This document shows positions 9,124 to 18,351 of a DNA stretch of 64,000 bases, piece by piece. The DNA lies in assembly GCF_014737315.1 (NCBI RefSeq), contig NZ_JPUF01000001.1, forward strand, positions 124,001 through 188,000, read 5' to 3'. The notes beneath the pieces were generated by a model that did no database searches, had not been told where the DNA came from, and saw nothing but the letters and a program-made list of their open reading frames with translations. A program made the position numbers and the translations under genes. Each line of letters opens with the position of its first letter. The first letter of the stretch is position 1. Source of the stretch: Treponema zioleckii (lineage in GTDB: Bacteria; Spirochaetota; Spirochaetia; Treponematales; Treponemataceae).

Positions 9124-10731
9124 CTATTTTAATTTGTGCGAAATTGCATTTGCGACACGCTCTCCGTCGATTGCGGAAGACCCGATTCCGCCGGAGTAAC
9201 CGCTGCCTTCGCCGGCTGGGTAAAGGTTTGCGATTCCTTCGCATTCCAAAGTTTCCTTGCTGCGTAAAATTCGCACCGGAGTGCTCGTTCGGGTTTCGGT
9301 TGCGATTAAAAGTGCGTCGTCTGCTACAAAACCGTGCATGTTCTTGTCAAAATCTCTGAAGCCCTTTTGAAGCCGTTCTGAAATTTCTTTTGGAAGCCAT
9401 TCGTCAAGTCTGCTCGTAACGAGTCCTGGTTTGTAGCTTGAAGGCGGAAGTTCTTTTGATTCGCGGTGAGCCAAAAAATCGGTGAGCTTTTGTGCAGGTG
9501 CTTTTTGACCGTCGCTATGCTTGAAAGTTTCTTCTTCGAGCCAGGTTCGCCAATAAAGACCGGCCAGTGCTTTGCATCCGTCTTTTTCGGCTTGCAGTAC
9601 AAATTCTTCTGGCGTGTCTTCTGGGCGGCGCTCAACGACGATTGCCGCGTTGCTCCACTGACTGTTTCGGCCGGAGCTGGACATTCCGTTGATTACGATT
9701 TGATTTTTTGCGGTCGCGCACGGAACTACATGTCCGCCTGGGCACATGCAGAAACTGTAAACGCCGCGCCCGTCTTCCTGGGCTGTGAGTCTGTATTCCG
9801 CAGCTTGCGGCATCAATTTTCCGTGGAACTGAATAAAATCAATCAACTCGCGAGGATGTTCAACCCGTACACCCACGGCAAATGTTTTAGCTTCAAGAGA
9901 ATCCGGGTTGATTTTTGAAATCATCTTGTAAACGTCTGTTGCAGAATGACCCGTTGCAAGAATTACAGCGTCGCCAAAAAGTTCGCTTTCTTCGCCGCTC
10001 GTTACGTTCTTTAGCTTTACGCCGGTAACGGTGAGCTTTCCATCTTTTTTTTCTGTGAGCAGATTCGTGCACTGTGTGTCAAAGAAAAATTCACCGCCAA
10101 GCGAAATGATTTTTTTTCGCATTCCACTGATGATTTCCGGGAGTTTGTCCGTTCCGATGTGAGGATGGGCATCTGTAAGAATTCTTTCTGTTGCGCCGAA
10201 CTCAACGAAAATTCTGTAGATTTTTCCGATGTCGCCGCGTTTGTTGCTTCGTGTGTATAGTTTTCCGTCGCTGAAAGTTCCGGCTCCACCTTCGCCAAAG
10301 CAGTAATTTGAATTTTCGTTCAAAATTCCTTCGTTTCGGATTGCGTCAATGTCGTTTTTTCGTTCTTCAGCCGGAGTTCCCCGTTCAATAACGATTGGCT
10401 TGATTCCGTCTTCGAGCAATCTGAATGCGGCGTAAAGTCCTGCAGGCCCTGAACCGATGATGATGACTTTGTGCTTTCCGTCCGCTGTTTTCCAGACCGG
10501 GAGAGTTTCTCCGTCTCCGTTAGGCTCTTCGCCGATGTATATTTTGTATCTGAGAATTAACTTTATTTGTCCGTGCCGCGCGTCAATAGATTTTTTTTCA
10601 AAAACCGAAATAATATCCTTTGGATTTGCCGCGATATTTTTCTTTTCGAGGGCTTTTAAAATCTGTTCGTTAATAACCTTTTGATTTTTTTCGTCGTTTG
10701 GCTTTATTGTTATAGAAAGTTCTGTTGTCAT
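9124..10731 (-). CDS. FAD-dependent oxidoreductase (COG2509-like)
   Basis: 535 residues. The ATG at 10731 gives MTTELSITIKPNDEK. An N-terminal alpha/beta domain is followed by the dinucleotide-binding motif VIIIGSGPAGLYAAFRLLE near residue 90. The central signature is NYCFGEGGAGTFSDGKLYTR, and near the C terminus come LYPAGEGSGYSGGIGSSA and DGERVANAI. This is the pattern of uncharacterised FAD-dependent dehydrogenases found across anaerobes; substrate unknown. It has no Shine-Dalgarno. TTGTCG-N17-TATAAT on the minus strand (-10 at the complement of 10742-10747) ends 10 nt before the ATG, so the mRNA is probably near-leaderless. Confidence 0.88.
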   Translation of the reverse strand: MTTELSITIKPNDEKNQKVINEQILKALEKKNIAANPKDIISVFEKKSIDARHGQIKLILRYKIYIGEEPNGDGETLPVWKTADGKHKVIIIGSGPAGLYAAFRLLEDGIKPIVIERGTPAEERKNDIDAIRNEGILNENSNYCFGEGGAGTFSDGKLYTRSNKRGDIGKIYRIFVEFGATERILTDAHPHIGTDKLPEIISGMRKKIISLGGEFFFDTQCTNLLTEKKDGKLTVTGVKLKNVTSGEESELFGDAVILATGHSATDVYKMISKINPDSLEAKTFAVGVRVEHPRELIDFIQFHGKLMPQAAEYRLTAQEDGRGVYSFCMCPGGHVVPCATAKNQIVINGMSSSGRNSQWSNAAIVVERRPEDTPEEFVLQAEKDGCKALAGLYWRTWLEEETFKHSDGQKAPAQKLTDFLAHRESKELPPSSYKPGLVTSRLDEWLPKEISERLQKGFRDFDKNMHGFVADDALLIATETRTSTPVRILRSKETLECEGIANLYPAGEGSGYSGGIGSSAIDGERVANAISHKLK

Positions 10732-10773
10732 ATTAAATGTGATTATAGTTCCCTGTAAAAAATACGACAATAG

Positions 10774-11166
10774 GGAAACGCACAAGTCAACCTAAATCCT
10801 CAAAGCCAACTTGCAGCGTTTCCGTAAACGCACAAGTCAACCTAAATCCTCAAAGTCAACTTGCAGCGTTTCCGTAAACTCACGAGCCAACCTGAATTTT
10901 AAGAGTTCGCATGGTCTGGCAGAAGAGTGTAGTCCAGTTTTTGTCACCTCGAGCGTAGTCGAGAGGTCTGCATCAACAGACAACAGATTTCTCCACTTCC
11001 TTCGGTCGGTCGAAATGACAAGGGAAATATCCACCTTGCATTCTTTGTCGCGGTGATTTTGAAACCCTTGTAAAGTGACCCACCAAAGCGCGAGTTTTGC
11101 TTCGTCAAAACTCGCGGGAAACGCACAAGTCAACCCGAAGTCTCAAAGCCAACTTGCAGCGTTTCC
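10774..11166 (+). repeat. fragmented four-hairpin repeat with embedded palindrome
   Basis: Two copies of the 50-bp terminal stem (GGAAACGC or its variant to GCGTTTCC, 10774-10823 and 10824-10873) and a partial third are followed by a palindrome (ACCTC...GAGAGGT, 10945-10967). The 3' half of a complete element then resumes (about 11041-11166). Stem 3 here is CGCGAGTTTTG/CAAAACTCGCG, another compensated variant. The 5' half, including the left arm of stem 2, is missing. Confidence 0.75.
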
Positions 11167-11168
11167 CT

Positions 11169-13373
11169 TTATACTTTAAATAAATCAATCTGTGAACCGA
11201 TTTGTTCGATTGACTTCTGCATCGTCTCCGAAATGGTTGTAAGCGTTTTTCCGTTCGATTCAATTTGCTGTGCGCCAAAACTCATGCGGCCAATATTAGA
11301 TTTCATCGCATCGGTGGCTTCTTGCAAATTATTTACCTCGTTCAAAATGGACTGATTGTCGGCAGACATGTTTGAAGACGACGTTCGAACCTGACTCGTA
11401 CTTTCGTGCATCATCGAAAGCGCCTGTGTAATTTGCCGGCTGCCTTGTTCGCTTTCTTCCATTGCGCTGCGGATTTGCTGAACGATGGAATCTGTCTGCT
11501 GAATTTTTTCGCTCACAAAACCGAATGCATTTTTTGCCTCAGAACTTGCCGAAACGACGTTTTCGATTGATTTTTGAATTTTTTGCAGCTCCGAGCCGAT
11601 TGTTTTGGACTGAGCCGTTGAACTTTCTGAAAGCGCTCGAATTTCGTCCGCAACCACGCTGAATCCCATTCCGGCGGCTCCGGCGTGGGCAGCTTCGATT
11701 GACGCATTCATCGCGAGCAGGTTTGTTTCGCTGGCAATTTTACTGATTGTCTTGTTCGCGTTCAAAAGCATAAGACTCTGCTCTTCAATCAGGTTTATCT
11801 GCGTGTTGACCGCATTTTGCTTTTCGATTCCGCTCCGCGTGAATTCTTCGAGCTGAGAAAAAGCCGTTACCATCATTTCTGTGCTCTTCGAAACCGAATT
11901 GATGTTTTCGAGCATCTGTTCGATTGCCGCACTTGCCTGATTGATTCCGCTTGCCTGATTTTCTATGAGCTTGTTCAGATTCTCAATGTTTTTTGCAATT
12001 TGTTTTACCGAAGACACTGTTTGCTCAACGCTCTGGCTTTGGTTTTCGATATGCGAAGTTACCATATTTATGTCAGATGAAATTTGGGCGATGGATTTTC
12101 CTGTTTCTTCTGTAGTTTTCTGCATTGATTTATCAACTGTCGTCAGTGCAGATTTTGATTCTTTTATCTGGCTGATGATTGTGTGAAGATTGTCTATGAA
12201 GGTGTTGAATCCAGAAACTACGCCGCCAATTTCATCTTTTGATTTTATCGAGATTTTTTTTGTTAAATCCGCGTCTCCGCTGGCAATTTCCGAGATTGAG
12301 TGTTTTAAGTACAAAAGCGGGTTCAGCTGTTTTGTCATATAAATTGAAGTGAACAAAATCAAAAGCGTAACGATTACAAGACTGCATGCCGCAATGTTCA
12401 AGCTGCTCTTCCGTGCCGAAAGAAGAACTTCTTTTTCTGGAATTACGAGTCCGACAGACCAATGAGTGCCGTCGATTGGGGCATAATAAACGTAGTCATA
12501 CTGATTGTTGCTTTTGTTGAAGATTCTCCTGTAGTCGCTTGAACCGCTGAGCATGTCTTCTGTCATTTCTGTGTAGCCGATTAAGCCAGCTTCTTCGTCG
12601 CCAAGTTTGTATTTGTTCTTCATTATTTGGCTTTCGTCCGGGTAGGCGATTGTGGTTCCGTTGCTGTCGATTGCGTAGGCAAAGCCCATTTCGCCAAGGT
12701 TTGTGTTTTCGATTTCGTGCTGAATTATATCAACAGGAACCGCGCCAACGAAAATTCCGAACATGATTCCGTTGTTGTCGATTGCAGGCTCGGCAATAGT
12801 GAACAAGTATTTTCCAAGCGTTGGAGAGCGGATTGGGTCAGAGATGTAATTTGGTTCACCGCTTTGCATTATTGCACCGTAATAGCTTGTGTCCGTGATG
12901 TTTGTGGCCTGGCCGTCGGAGGTGTAGAGAATTCCGTCTATTCCGCAGATTCCGACGTATTCAAAATCAACGCTCATCAAATGCTGATTTTCCATTATGA
13001 AGTTACGTATTTTATGAACATCACCGTCCCAAAATACTTCATTTTTTGTAAAAATCCGTAAATCTTTGTAGTAACTGCTGAGCCAATAGCTTAGTGCCGC
13101 CGAACCGCGTTCAACGATTGTTTTGCTGAGTTCAGAAAATGAACGTTTGTTGTAATTTCCGATTGAAAAGCTAAGGATTCCGACTAGTAATGTGAAAAAA
13201 AAGACCAAAAGAACAAAAATTGAGGTTTCAAGTTTAAAAGGAAGAGAGTGAATTATCTGTCCCCTTTCTTTAAGAACTGCTTTTTTTAGATTTTTTTTTG
13301 CTATTTTTTCTCTCTTTTTTGCATTTTTAACTGTCTTTTTTTTCGTTTTTGTCCATAAATCCCACCTGCCCAC
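11169..13373 (-). CDS. methyl-accepting chemotaxis protein with dCache sensor
   Basis: 734 residues from a GTG at 13373; no in-frame ATG exists before the first helix, so the exact start is uncertain. A lysine-rich cytoplasmic N-terminus of about 50 residues precedes the first membrane helix, which is unusual for an MCP. The dCache sensor includes SVDFEYVGICGIDGILYTS and SPTLGKYLFTIAEPA. A second helix, HAMP (HSISEIASGDADLTKKI) and the signalling domain follow. The hairpin tip reads [19 protein letters not shown] around residues 545-580. Ligand unknown. Its 3' end abuts a structured repeat. Confidence 0.93.
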   Translation of the reverse strand: MGRWDLWTKTKKKTVKNAKKREKIAKKNLKKAVLKERGQIIHSLPFKLETSIFVLLVFFFTLLVGILSFSIGNYNKRSFSELSKTIVERGSAALSYWLSSYYKDLRIFTKNEVFWDGDVHKIRNFIMENQHLMSVDFEYVGICGIDGILYTSDGQATNITDTSYYGAIMQSGEPNYISDPIRSPTLGKYLFTIAEPAIDNNGIMFGIFVGAVPVDIIQHEIENTNLGEMGFAYAIDSNGTTIAYPDESQIMKNKYKLGDEEAGLIGYTEMTEDMLSGSSDYRRIFNKSNNQYDYVYYAPIDGTHWSVGLVIPEKEVLLSARKSSLNIAACSLVIVTLLILFTSIYMTKQLNPLLYLKHSISEIASGDADLTKKISIKSKDEIGGVVSGFNTFIDNLHTIISQIKESKSALTTVDKSMQKTTEETGKSIAQISSDINMVTSHIENQSQSVEQTVSSVKQIAKNIENLNKLIENQASGINQASAAIEQMLENINSVSKSTEMMVTAFSQLEEFTRSGIEKQNAVNTQINLIEEQSLMLLNANKTISKIASETNLLAMNASIEAAHAGAAGMGFSVVADEIRALSESSTAQSKTIGSELQKIQKSIENVVSASSEAKNAFGFVSEKIQQTDSIVQQIRSAMEESEQGSRQITQALSMMHESTSQVRTSSSNMSADNQSILNEVNNLQEATDAMKSNIGRMSFGAQQIESNGKTLTTISETMQKSIEQIGSQIDLFKV

Positions 13374-13564
13374 ATATATTTTGTTATATTATCATCGGAA
13401 ATCTCCAAAAAGTCAAAATAAAACACGTTATATGTCGGTTTTCTTAAAAAAATCTGTACACAAATGTAAAGGTGATTTTTTTTAGCCTACTTATATAACA
13501 GAACGCAAAAATTTGTTAAAATCAGACATCGCAAATGTGCGAAAAAAAGTTTTAGAGGAATCTT

Positions 13565-14296
13565 ATGACTGTTAATTCTTTGGAAAAAATTCTTGGTGCA
13601 AATGAGTACCCTGGACGCGGAATTGTCGCTGGAAAATCTGAGGACGGAAAATACGCCGTTTCTGCTTATTGGACTATGGGGCGAAGCGCAGGCAGCCGAA
13701 ACAGAATCTTTGTCGTTGAGCAGGAAAACGGAAGCGAAGTTGTTCGAACGAAGGCCTATGACCCGACTTTGATTGCAGGGGACCCAAGTTTGATTATTTA
13801 TGCGGCTGTGCGACAGCTTGGTTCTTCAACAATCGTAACGAACGGTGACCAAACCGACACGATTTATGACGGATTAAAAAACGGCCTTACTTTTGAGCAG
13901 TCTTTGCGAAGCCGAAAATACGAGCACGACGCACCGAATTTTACTCCAAGAATTTCCTCCCTTCTCACCGTTGAGAACGGAAAATATGATTATGCGATTT
14001 CGATTCTAAAAAGCGATTCTGGAAACGGAGACAACTGTCTTCGCTTCACTTACACATACGACAACCCTCAGAATGGCGAAGGACATTTTATTCACACATA
14101 CAAAGAAAACGGAAATCCTCTGCCGTCGTTTGAGGGAGAGCCTGTAAAAGTTGCCATAAAAGGCGGAATTGAAGAATTTTCGTCAAAAATTTGGAATTCG
14201 CTCAACGCCGAAAACAAAGTTTCGCTTTTTGTAAGATTTATAGATTTGCAGACTGGCAAATACGAAGAGAAAATTTTTAATAAGAACGAAGAGTAA
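13565..14296 (+). CDS. IMP cyclohydrolase (archaeal/PF07826 type)
   Basis: 243 residues. The signature EYPGRGIVAG...YWTMGRSAGSRNRIF marks the IMP cyclohydrolase family first described as archaeal PurO. It closes the FAICAR ring to IMP in purine biosynthesis in organisms lacking a full PurH. The length fits a single-domain enzyme. AGAGGAA lies 7 nt before the ATG. It is divergent from the chemoreceptor and followed by a strong terminator, so it is monocistronic. I assign function from family motif only; a formyltransferase partner is not in the window. Confidence 0.88.
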   Translation: MTVNSLEKILGANEYPGRGIVAGKSEDGKYAVSAYWTMGRSAGSRNRIFVVEQENGSEVVRTKAYDPTLIAGDPSLIIYAAVRQLGSSTIVTNGDQTDTIYDGLKNGLTFEQSLRSRKYEHDAPNFTPRISSLLTVENGKYDYAISILKSDSGNGDNCLRFTYTYDNPQNGEGHFIHTYKENGNPLPSFEGEPVKVAIKGGIEEFSSKIWNSLNAENKVSLFVRFIDLQTGKYEEKIFNKNEE

Positions 14297-14307
14297 AAAA
14301 CTAAATA

Positions 14308-14343
14308 AAAAATCTGCACTAGCGGACGACAGTGCAGATTTTT
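14308..14343 (+). terminator. rho-independent terminator after IMP cyclohydrolase
   Basis: AAAAATCTGCACT and AGTGCAGATTTTT form a 13-bp stem around AGCGGACGAC, ending in T's; symmetrical enough to work both ways. Confidence 0.85.
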
Positions 14344-14394
14344 ACATTTTTAAGTTTATTTTGCGGAGCTGATAGGAGATTTTTATGAAAACCG

Positions 14395-16128
14395 ATGATA
14401 ATAAAAAAAATAACTGTAATCTGCACGACCGTTCTCGTAGAAACCTCCCCGCAGGCAATGCCGTTGGGGGCAGCTTGCATTGCGTCCGCAATAAAAAACG
14501 ACGTGCAGACAAAAAATCTTTTTGAAGTTTTGTTGCAGGATTTTTCCCGCGAAGATGACTATTACATAGAAGCTTTTAAACAAGGCGGTGAAGATTCCTG
14601 TGCAAAAATTATTGCAGAAAAACTGGCAAAAAAAAATCCGTTTGCGGTTGCGTTCAGCGTGTATGTTTGGAATCATAAAATTCTTGACAAAGCGGCAGGC
14701 GAGCTAAAAAAACTTTGCCCCGACTGCGTTACGATTGCGGGCGGACCGGAAGTTACCGCCGCTCCCCAGAATTTTTCTAATTTTGACTACACGGTTGCCG
14801 GTCAGGGGGAAAGTGCTGTGCCCGCACTTTTGGCAGAACTTTGCTCGGAAAACGCCTCGGAAGTGCAAAAAGACGATTTTATTTTTCCGATTCCTGGCGT
14901 TTACAAAAAAGGCAATTTTGCGGCAGAAAATTCTTCGTTTTCCGTTTTTAGGGCAGTGCCTTGCAGTCCTGATTCAATTTCCTCGCCATATCTTGACGGA
15001 ACTTTGGATCCGGCAAAATACGGTGGCGCGCTTTGGGAGCTTGCACGGGGTTGTCCGTTCAAATGCTCATACTGCTACGAAAGCAAGGGCGAAAAAAAAA
15101 TTGCCTATTTTCCAATGGAGCGGCTTGAAAAAGAAATCGAACTTTTTGCCGAAAAAAAAATCCCGCAGGTTTTCGTTCTGGACCCGACCTACAACGCAAG
15201 CAAAGAACGTGCCATAAAAATGCTGAACATTATCCGTAAAAAAGCTCCGGGAATGTTCTTTTATTTTGAGGCGCGCGCGGAATTCATTGACCGGGAACTT
15301 GCCCATGCTTTTTCAAAAGTTCCTTGCTGCATTCAGTTTGGGCTTCAAAGTTCCAATCCGGCCGTGCTGAAAAATGTGCACCGAACGCTGGACAAAAAAC
15401 TTTTTTCAAAAAATATCGGCTTTCTGAACGAAGAAGGCGTAACGTTCGGATTCGATTTGATTTACGGGCTTCCGGGTGATAATTTTAACGGCTTCTGCGA
15501 TTCAATTGATTTTGCGCTCTCGCTTTACCCGAACAATTTGGAGCTTTTCTGTCTTAGCGTTCTTCCCGGAACGAACTTGCATGACGATGCAAAAAACTTT
15601 GGAATGGTCTGGGACAAAAATCCGCCATATCATGTTATAAAAACGCCGTTTTTTGGCGAGGAAGATTTGGCGAAGGCAAAAAAACTTGCCGAGGCTACGA
15701 ATCTTTTTTACACTCAGGGGCGGGCGGTTCCGTGGTTCAATGCGGTTTTGTATCCTCTGAACGAAAAGCCGTCTGATTTTCTTTGGGATTTTGCTAATTA
15801 TATAGAAGAAAAAAATCAAATTCCGCTTGGCTCGCTTTCTAGCCAAAAAATCACGGAACTGCAAAAAGAATTCGTTCGCCAAAAATACGAGCGAAAACGG
15901 CTTCACAAAATGGTTGCGATTGCCGAGGATTTGATTGTGATGAACGGCGCGCTGGGACTTTGCACGTTCGACGGAACTGAATCTGTGGTAACGACGAACT
16001 ATCACCCCGATGACGTGATGAGCGAGTACGGCACCGATCTGGAATTCTTCTCAAAAAACGCAGGCAAACAAAAATGCCGCGTAAAGATTTTCGAGAGCAA
16101 ATACGGTGCCGATTGGAAAACGATTTAA
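14395..16128 (+). CDS. B12-binding-domain radical SAM protein (DUF4080-like)
   Basis: 577 residues. An N-terminal Rossmann-like cobalamin-binding region (MPLGAACIASAI, TIAGGPEVTA, VAGQGE) precedes the radical SAM core with CPFKCSYC near residue 220. FGLQSSNPAVLK and GFDLIYGLPGD are typical of the Elp3-like core, and a C-terminal DUF4080-like part follows. These enzymes probably modify small molecules or lipids; the substrate is unknown. The frame starts at ATG 14395. A better spaced GGAG serves an ATG at 14385 in another frame that stops after 46 codons, so the start is less certain, or a short leader peptide is translated first. Confidence 0.85.
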   Translation: MIIKKITVICTTVLVETSPQAMPLGAACIASAIKNDVQTKNLFEVLLQDFSREDDYYIEAFKQGGEDSCAKIIAEKLAKKNPFAVAFSVYVWNHKILDKAAGELKKLCPDCVTIAGGPEVTAAPQNFSNFDYTVAGQGESAVPALLAELCSENASEVQKDDFIFPIPGVYKKGNFAAENSSFSVFRAVPCSPDSISSPYLDGTLDPAKYGGALWELARGCPFKCSYCYESKGEKKIAYFPMERLEKEIELFAEKKIPQVFVLDPTYNASKERAIKMLNIIRKKAPGMFFYFEARAEFIDRELAHAFSKVPCCIQFGLQSSNPAVLKNVHRTLDKKLFSKNIGFLNEEGVTFGFDLIYGLPGDNFNGFCDSIDFALSLYPNNLELFCLSVLPGTNLHDDAKNFGMVWDKNPPYHVIKTPFFGEEDLAKAKKLAEATNLFYTQGRAVPWFNAVLYPLNEKPSDFLWDFANYIEEKNQIPLGSLSSQKITELQKEFVRQKYERKRLHKMVAIAEDLIVMNGALGLCTFDGTESVVTTNYHPDDVMSEYGTDLEFFSKNAGKQKCRVKIFESKYGADWKTI

Positions 16129-16171
16129 TTCTTCAGGGATTGCTTCATTCTTGAAGAATTGAAATTTTGTC

Positions 16172-16522
16172 TTATTCTCGCTTAATTATAACCGAACCAA
16201 AAAGGTCGTCTTCCCCGGTGATTGTAAGAAAGGCTCCTTTAGGAACATTCTTGTTTAGTTTTGCCGTCAGGCGGAAATAAAAAGGATTGTAAGTATACGA
16301 TTTAACATAATATCCCTTTTGTTCTTTGCCATTTTCGTTAACGTTTACGCTGAGTCTGTAGTTTTCAACGTTTCCTGAAAGATAAACTTGTATTTCGTTA
16401 TCAGAAACAAATTCTGCGCGTTCAACTTGTGCAGTGTCTCCGCTGGAGCACGCTGAACAAAGGACTGCCAAAAACAAAATTGCAAATAAAATTGAAATTT
16501 TCTGCAAAACTGATTTTTTCAT
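16172..16522 (-). CDS. small lipoprotein of cluster I
   Basis: 116 residues with a lipoprotein signal peptide ending LCSAC, so cysteine about residue 25 should be acylated. The mature part is a small beta-rich domain (EIQVYLSGNVENYRL, VPKGAFLTITGEDD). Nearly identical to the cluster II protein at 54999-55346. AGAGGT precedes the ATG; it follows the 308-residue lipoprotein gene by 28 nt and is last in the operon. Function unknown; a distant paralogue is at 53558-53902. Confidence 0.8.
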   Translation of the reverse strand: MKKSVLQKISILFAILFLAVLCSACSSGDTAQVERAEFVSDNEIQVYLSGNVENYRLSVNVNENGKEQKGYYVKSYTYNPFYFRLTAKLNKNVPKGAFLTITGEDDLFGSVIIKRE

Positions 16523-16550
16523 TTCTTTACCTCTAAGTTTTTCGATTTTT

Positions 16551-17477
16551 TTATTTTAAACGTTCTGATGTTTGGTTATGTTCGTCGAGTGCCCACAAAT
16601 AGCCTATGAACGACTTTATGCATTCTTTTACATCTTCTGACTTTTCTTCTGCAGGCTTAAAAAGTTTGTAGTCATTTACAGAACATTCTGCAAAAAGAAT
16701 CTTGTTTTCTTTGTCTGTAATCTGAAAAACTTGATTTTTGTCAAAAATTGCCTCACGTTTCTCTACTTTAGCGTTAAAATATCGCCATAAATTTTCTTCT
16801 GGCTCATCCTTAAATTTCCCAGTTCCTCTCGGTTTGTATTCATAGTCTCGTGTTACATTAACAAGAAATTCCGTGCCGTTTTTAGAACAGAATGATGCAA
16901 CTTCAAACGGAATTTTTTCGGAATCTCCGTTAATTCTGTGATTCATGGAAAGTTTTCCTCCGCCTTCTGGAACTGAGTCAAATATGAACGCTTTAATTTT
17001 TTCTTTTTTGTTAGATGGAAGAGGTGCATCATAATGACCTGAAATTAGTTGAAATCCTTTATGAGAAGTTCCCAAAACATAGAATTCATAAATAATCGGA
17101 ACAGACCCGTTGTTTTCTTCGACAGTTCCTTCCCAACGGTATTCATACCCTTCCAAAGATTGGATGCGATCTGAAATCGCATTTTCTCCGCTGAGTATTA
17201 TTGTGCCTGAGTCATCAGATTTTGTACGCATTCCGCTTATAAAAAAATCATTTTTCTTCAGGTTTGCAGGTTTGTCAACAGAACTTCCGTAAATAAAAGA
17301 GCCAAAAGCTCCTCGTTTTTGAGCAAAATAAATATTTCCAGATTCAATTAGTTCGTCGTCAGCGAGTGAAGATTTGTTAAGAATGTTTCCTGTCATGTCA
17401 AAATGTATCGTACTGCAACTTGCAAAAAATATTACTGAAGCAAATGTGACCAATGACAATAAACTTTTTCTACGCAT
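16551..17477 (-). CDS. 308-residue lipoprotein of cluster I
   Basis: Lipoprotein signal MRRKSLLSLVTF...FFASC. The mature part has no domain I recognise. It contains FFISGMRTKSDDSGTI, GYEYRWEGTVEENNG and a C-terminal FDKNQVFQITDKENKILFAE. The first 147 residues match the truncated gene at 52216-52659, while the C-terminal 65 match the end of the different lipoprotein at 54050-54970. It therefore looks like a recombinant of two cluster II genes, or their source. Probably surface or periplasmic; function unknown. Confidence 0.82.
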   Translation of the reverse strand: MRRKSLLSLVTFASVIFFASCSTIHFDMTGNILNKSSLADDELIESGNIYFAQKRGAFGSFIYGSSVDKPANLKKNDFFISGMRTKSDDSGTIILSGENAISDRIQSLEGYEYRWEGTVEENNGSVPIIYEFYVLGTSHKGFQLISGHYDAPLPSNKKEKIKAFIFDSVPEGGGKLSMNHRINGDSEKIPFEVASFCSKNGTEFLVNVTRDYEYKPRGTGKFKDEPEENLWRYFNAKVEKREAIFDKNQVFQITDKENKILFAECSVNDYKLFKPAEEKSEDVKECIKSFIGYLWALDEHNQTSERLK

Positions 17478-17557
17478 ATAAAATTCTCCAACACTAAAAT
17501 AATTTCTAAGTTTTCAAGTTTTTCTTTACAGGGGATAAGCTTGGCAGGTTTTCATTT

Positions 17558-18265
17558 TTAAACCTTTACGTTCATGCAGTCGAGGGCTGCTTTGTAAAAC
17601 GAGGCTGTAATGCCTGAAAGCAATTTTATAGTTTCGTCCTCGGCTGAATCGCTGAACTCACCTTTTAGCTTATATTTGTCGAGGATTTTTTTGTCTGTGT
17701 AGATTTCGCAGACTCGGTTTGACGACTCACATTCGATTATGAATTTTACGTTCGTTGGATTGTGCATGATGTTTGCACCGCCGAGCCCATCTTTTGTTGC
17801 AACGTAAACGAAATACACTTTACCGCCAGTGATGAAATAGCCGAATTCCTCCATTGGAAGCATAGAACGATTGTCGAGAGATTCTTTTAGGTCAAAGCTA
17901 ACTTCTTTGCACGTAAGATTCTGCATTCCGACTAAAATTCCTTGCTCTGCATTAATACCTTCGTTGCAAATAATTTCAAAAGTCAATGGAATAAGCTCTG
18001 AGTTAAGCTGAATTGTACCGTTCCACTCGTAAATATTACTCTCTCTGTTAAAAAATAAATCAAAAAGTGCGAGTTTCCATGAATGAATTCCTTTAAGGCG
18101 ATTCAGTTTTAATTCCCCAGAAACCAATAGTTTTTCATCTGTATTTGTTTGTTCTGTAGTAGCATCTTGCGAAATTTTATACGCAGGAAAAACTGTTGCA
18201 CAGGAACAGAGAAAGAGTGATAGTGCTATGGAAAGAAAAAGTATCGTTACAATTCTATTTTGCAT
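17558..18265 (-). CDS. 235-residue lipoprotein of cluster I
   Basis: Lipoprotein signal ending FLCSCATVFPAYKI. The C-terminal half (MEEFGYFITGGKVYFVYVAT through AALDCMNVKV) is almost identical to the cluster II gene at 51425-52141, while the N-terminal half is diverged. The mature protein is beta-rich with no known domain. The intergenic DNA down to the next gene is also conserved between clusters. Function unknown. Confidence 0.82.
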   Translation of the reverse strand: MQNRIVTILFLSIALSLFLCSCATVFPAYKISQDATTEQTNTDEKLLVSGELKLNRLKGIHSWKLALFDLFFNRESNIYEWNGTIQLNSELIPLTFEIICNEGINAEQGILVGMQNLTCKEVSFDLKESLDNRSMLPMEEFGYFITGGKVYFVYVATKDGLGGANIMHNPTNVKFIIECESSNRVCEIYTDKKILDKYKLKGEFSDSAEDETIKLLSGITASFYKAALDCMNVKV

Positions 18266-18291
18266 AAACTGTATTTAAAAGCTTAAAAATT

Positions 18292-18332
18292 AATAAGCCG
18301 TCGTTACAAAATTAATTGTATGACGGCTTATT
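18292..18332 (-). terminator. hairpin after the cluster I outer-membrane gene
   Basis: AATAAGCCGTC and GACGGCTTATT form an 11-bp stem. The equivalent site in cluster II (56212-56246) has AATCCGTCG/CGACGGATT, a different but still paired stem. It may be a partial terminator that lowers expression of the downstream lipoproteins in this cluster. Confidence 0.6.
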
Positions 18333-18351
18333 CTGAATTTATTTTATGGAA

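Noticed and set aside
9466-9918. Long open frame antisense to the FAD oxidoreductase
   Set aside because: The minus-strand gene has full family motifs across this region; the plus frame shows no motif and is a codon shadow.
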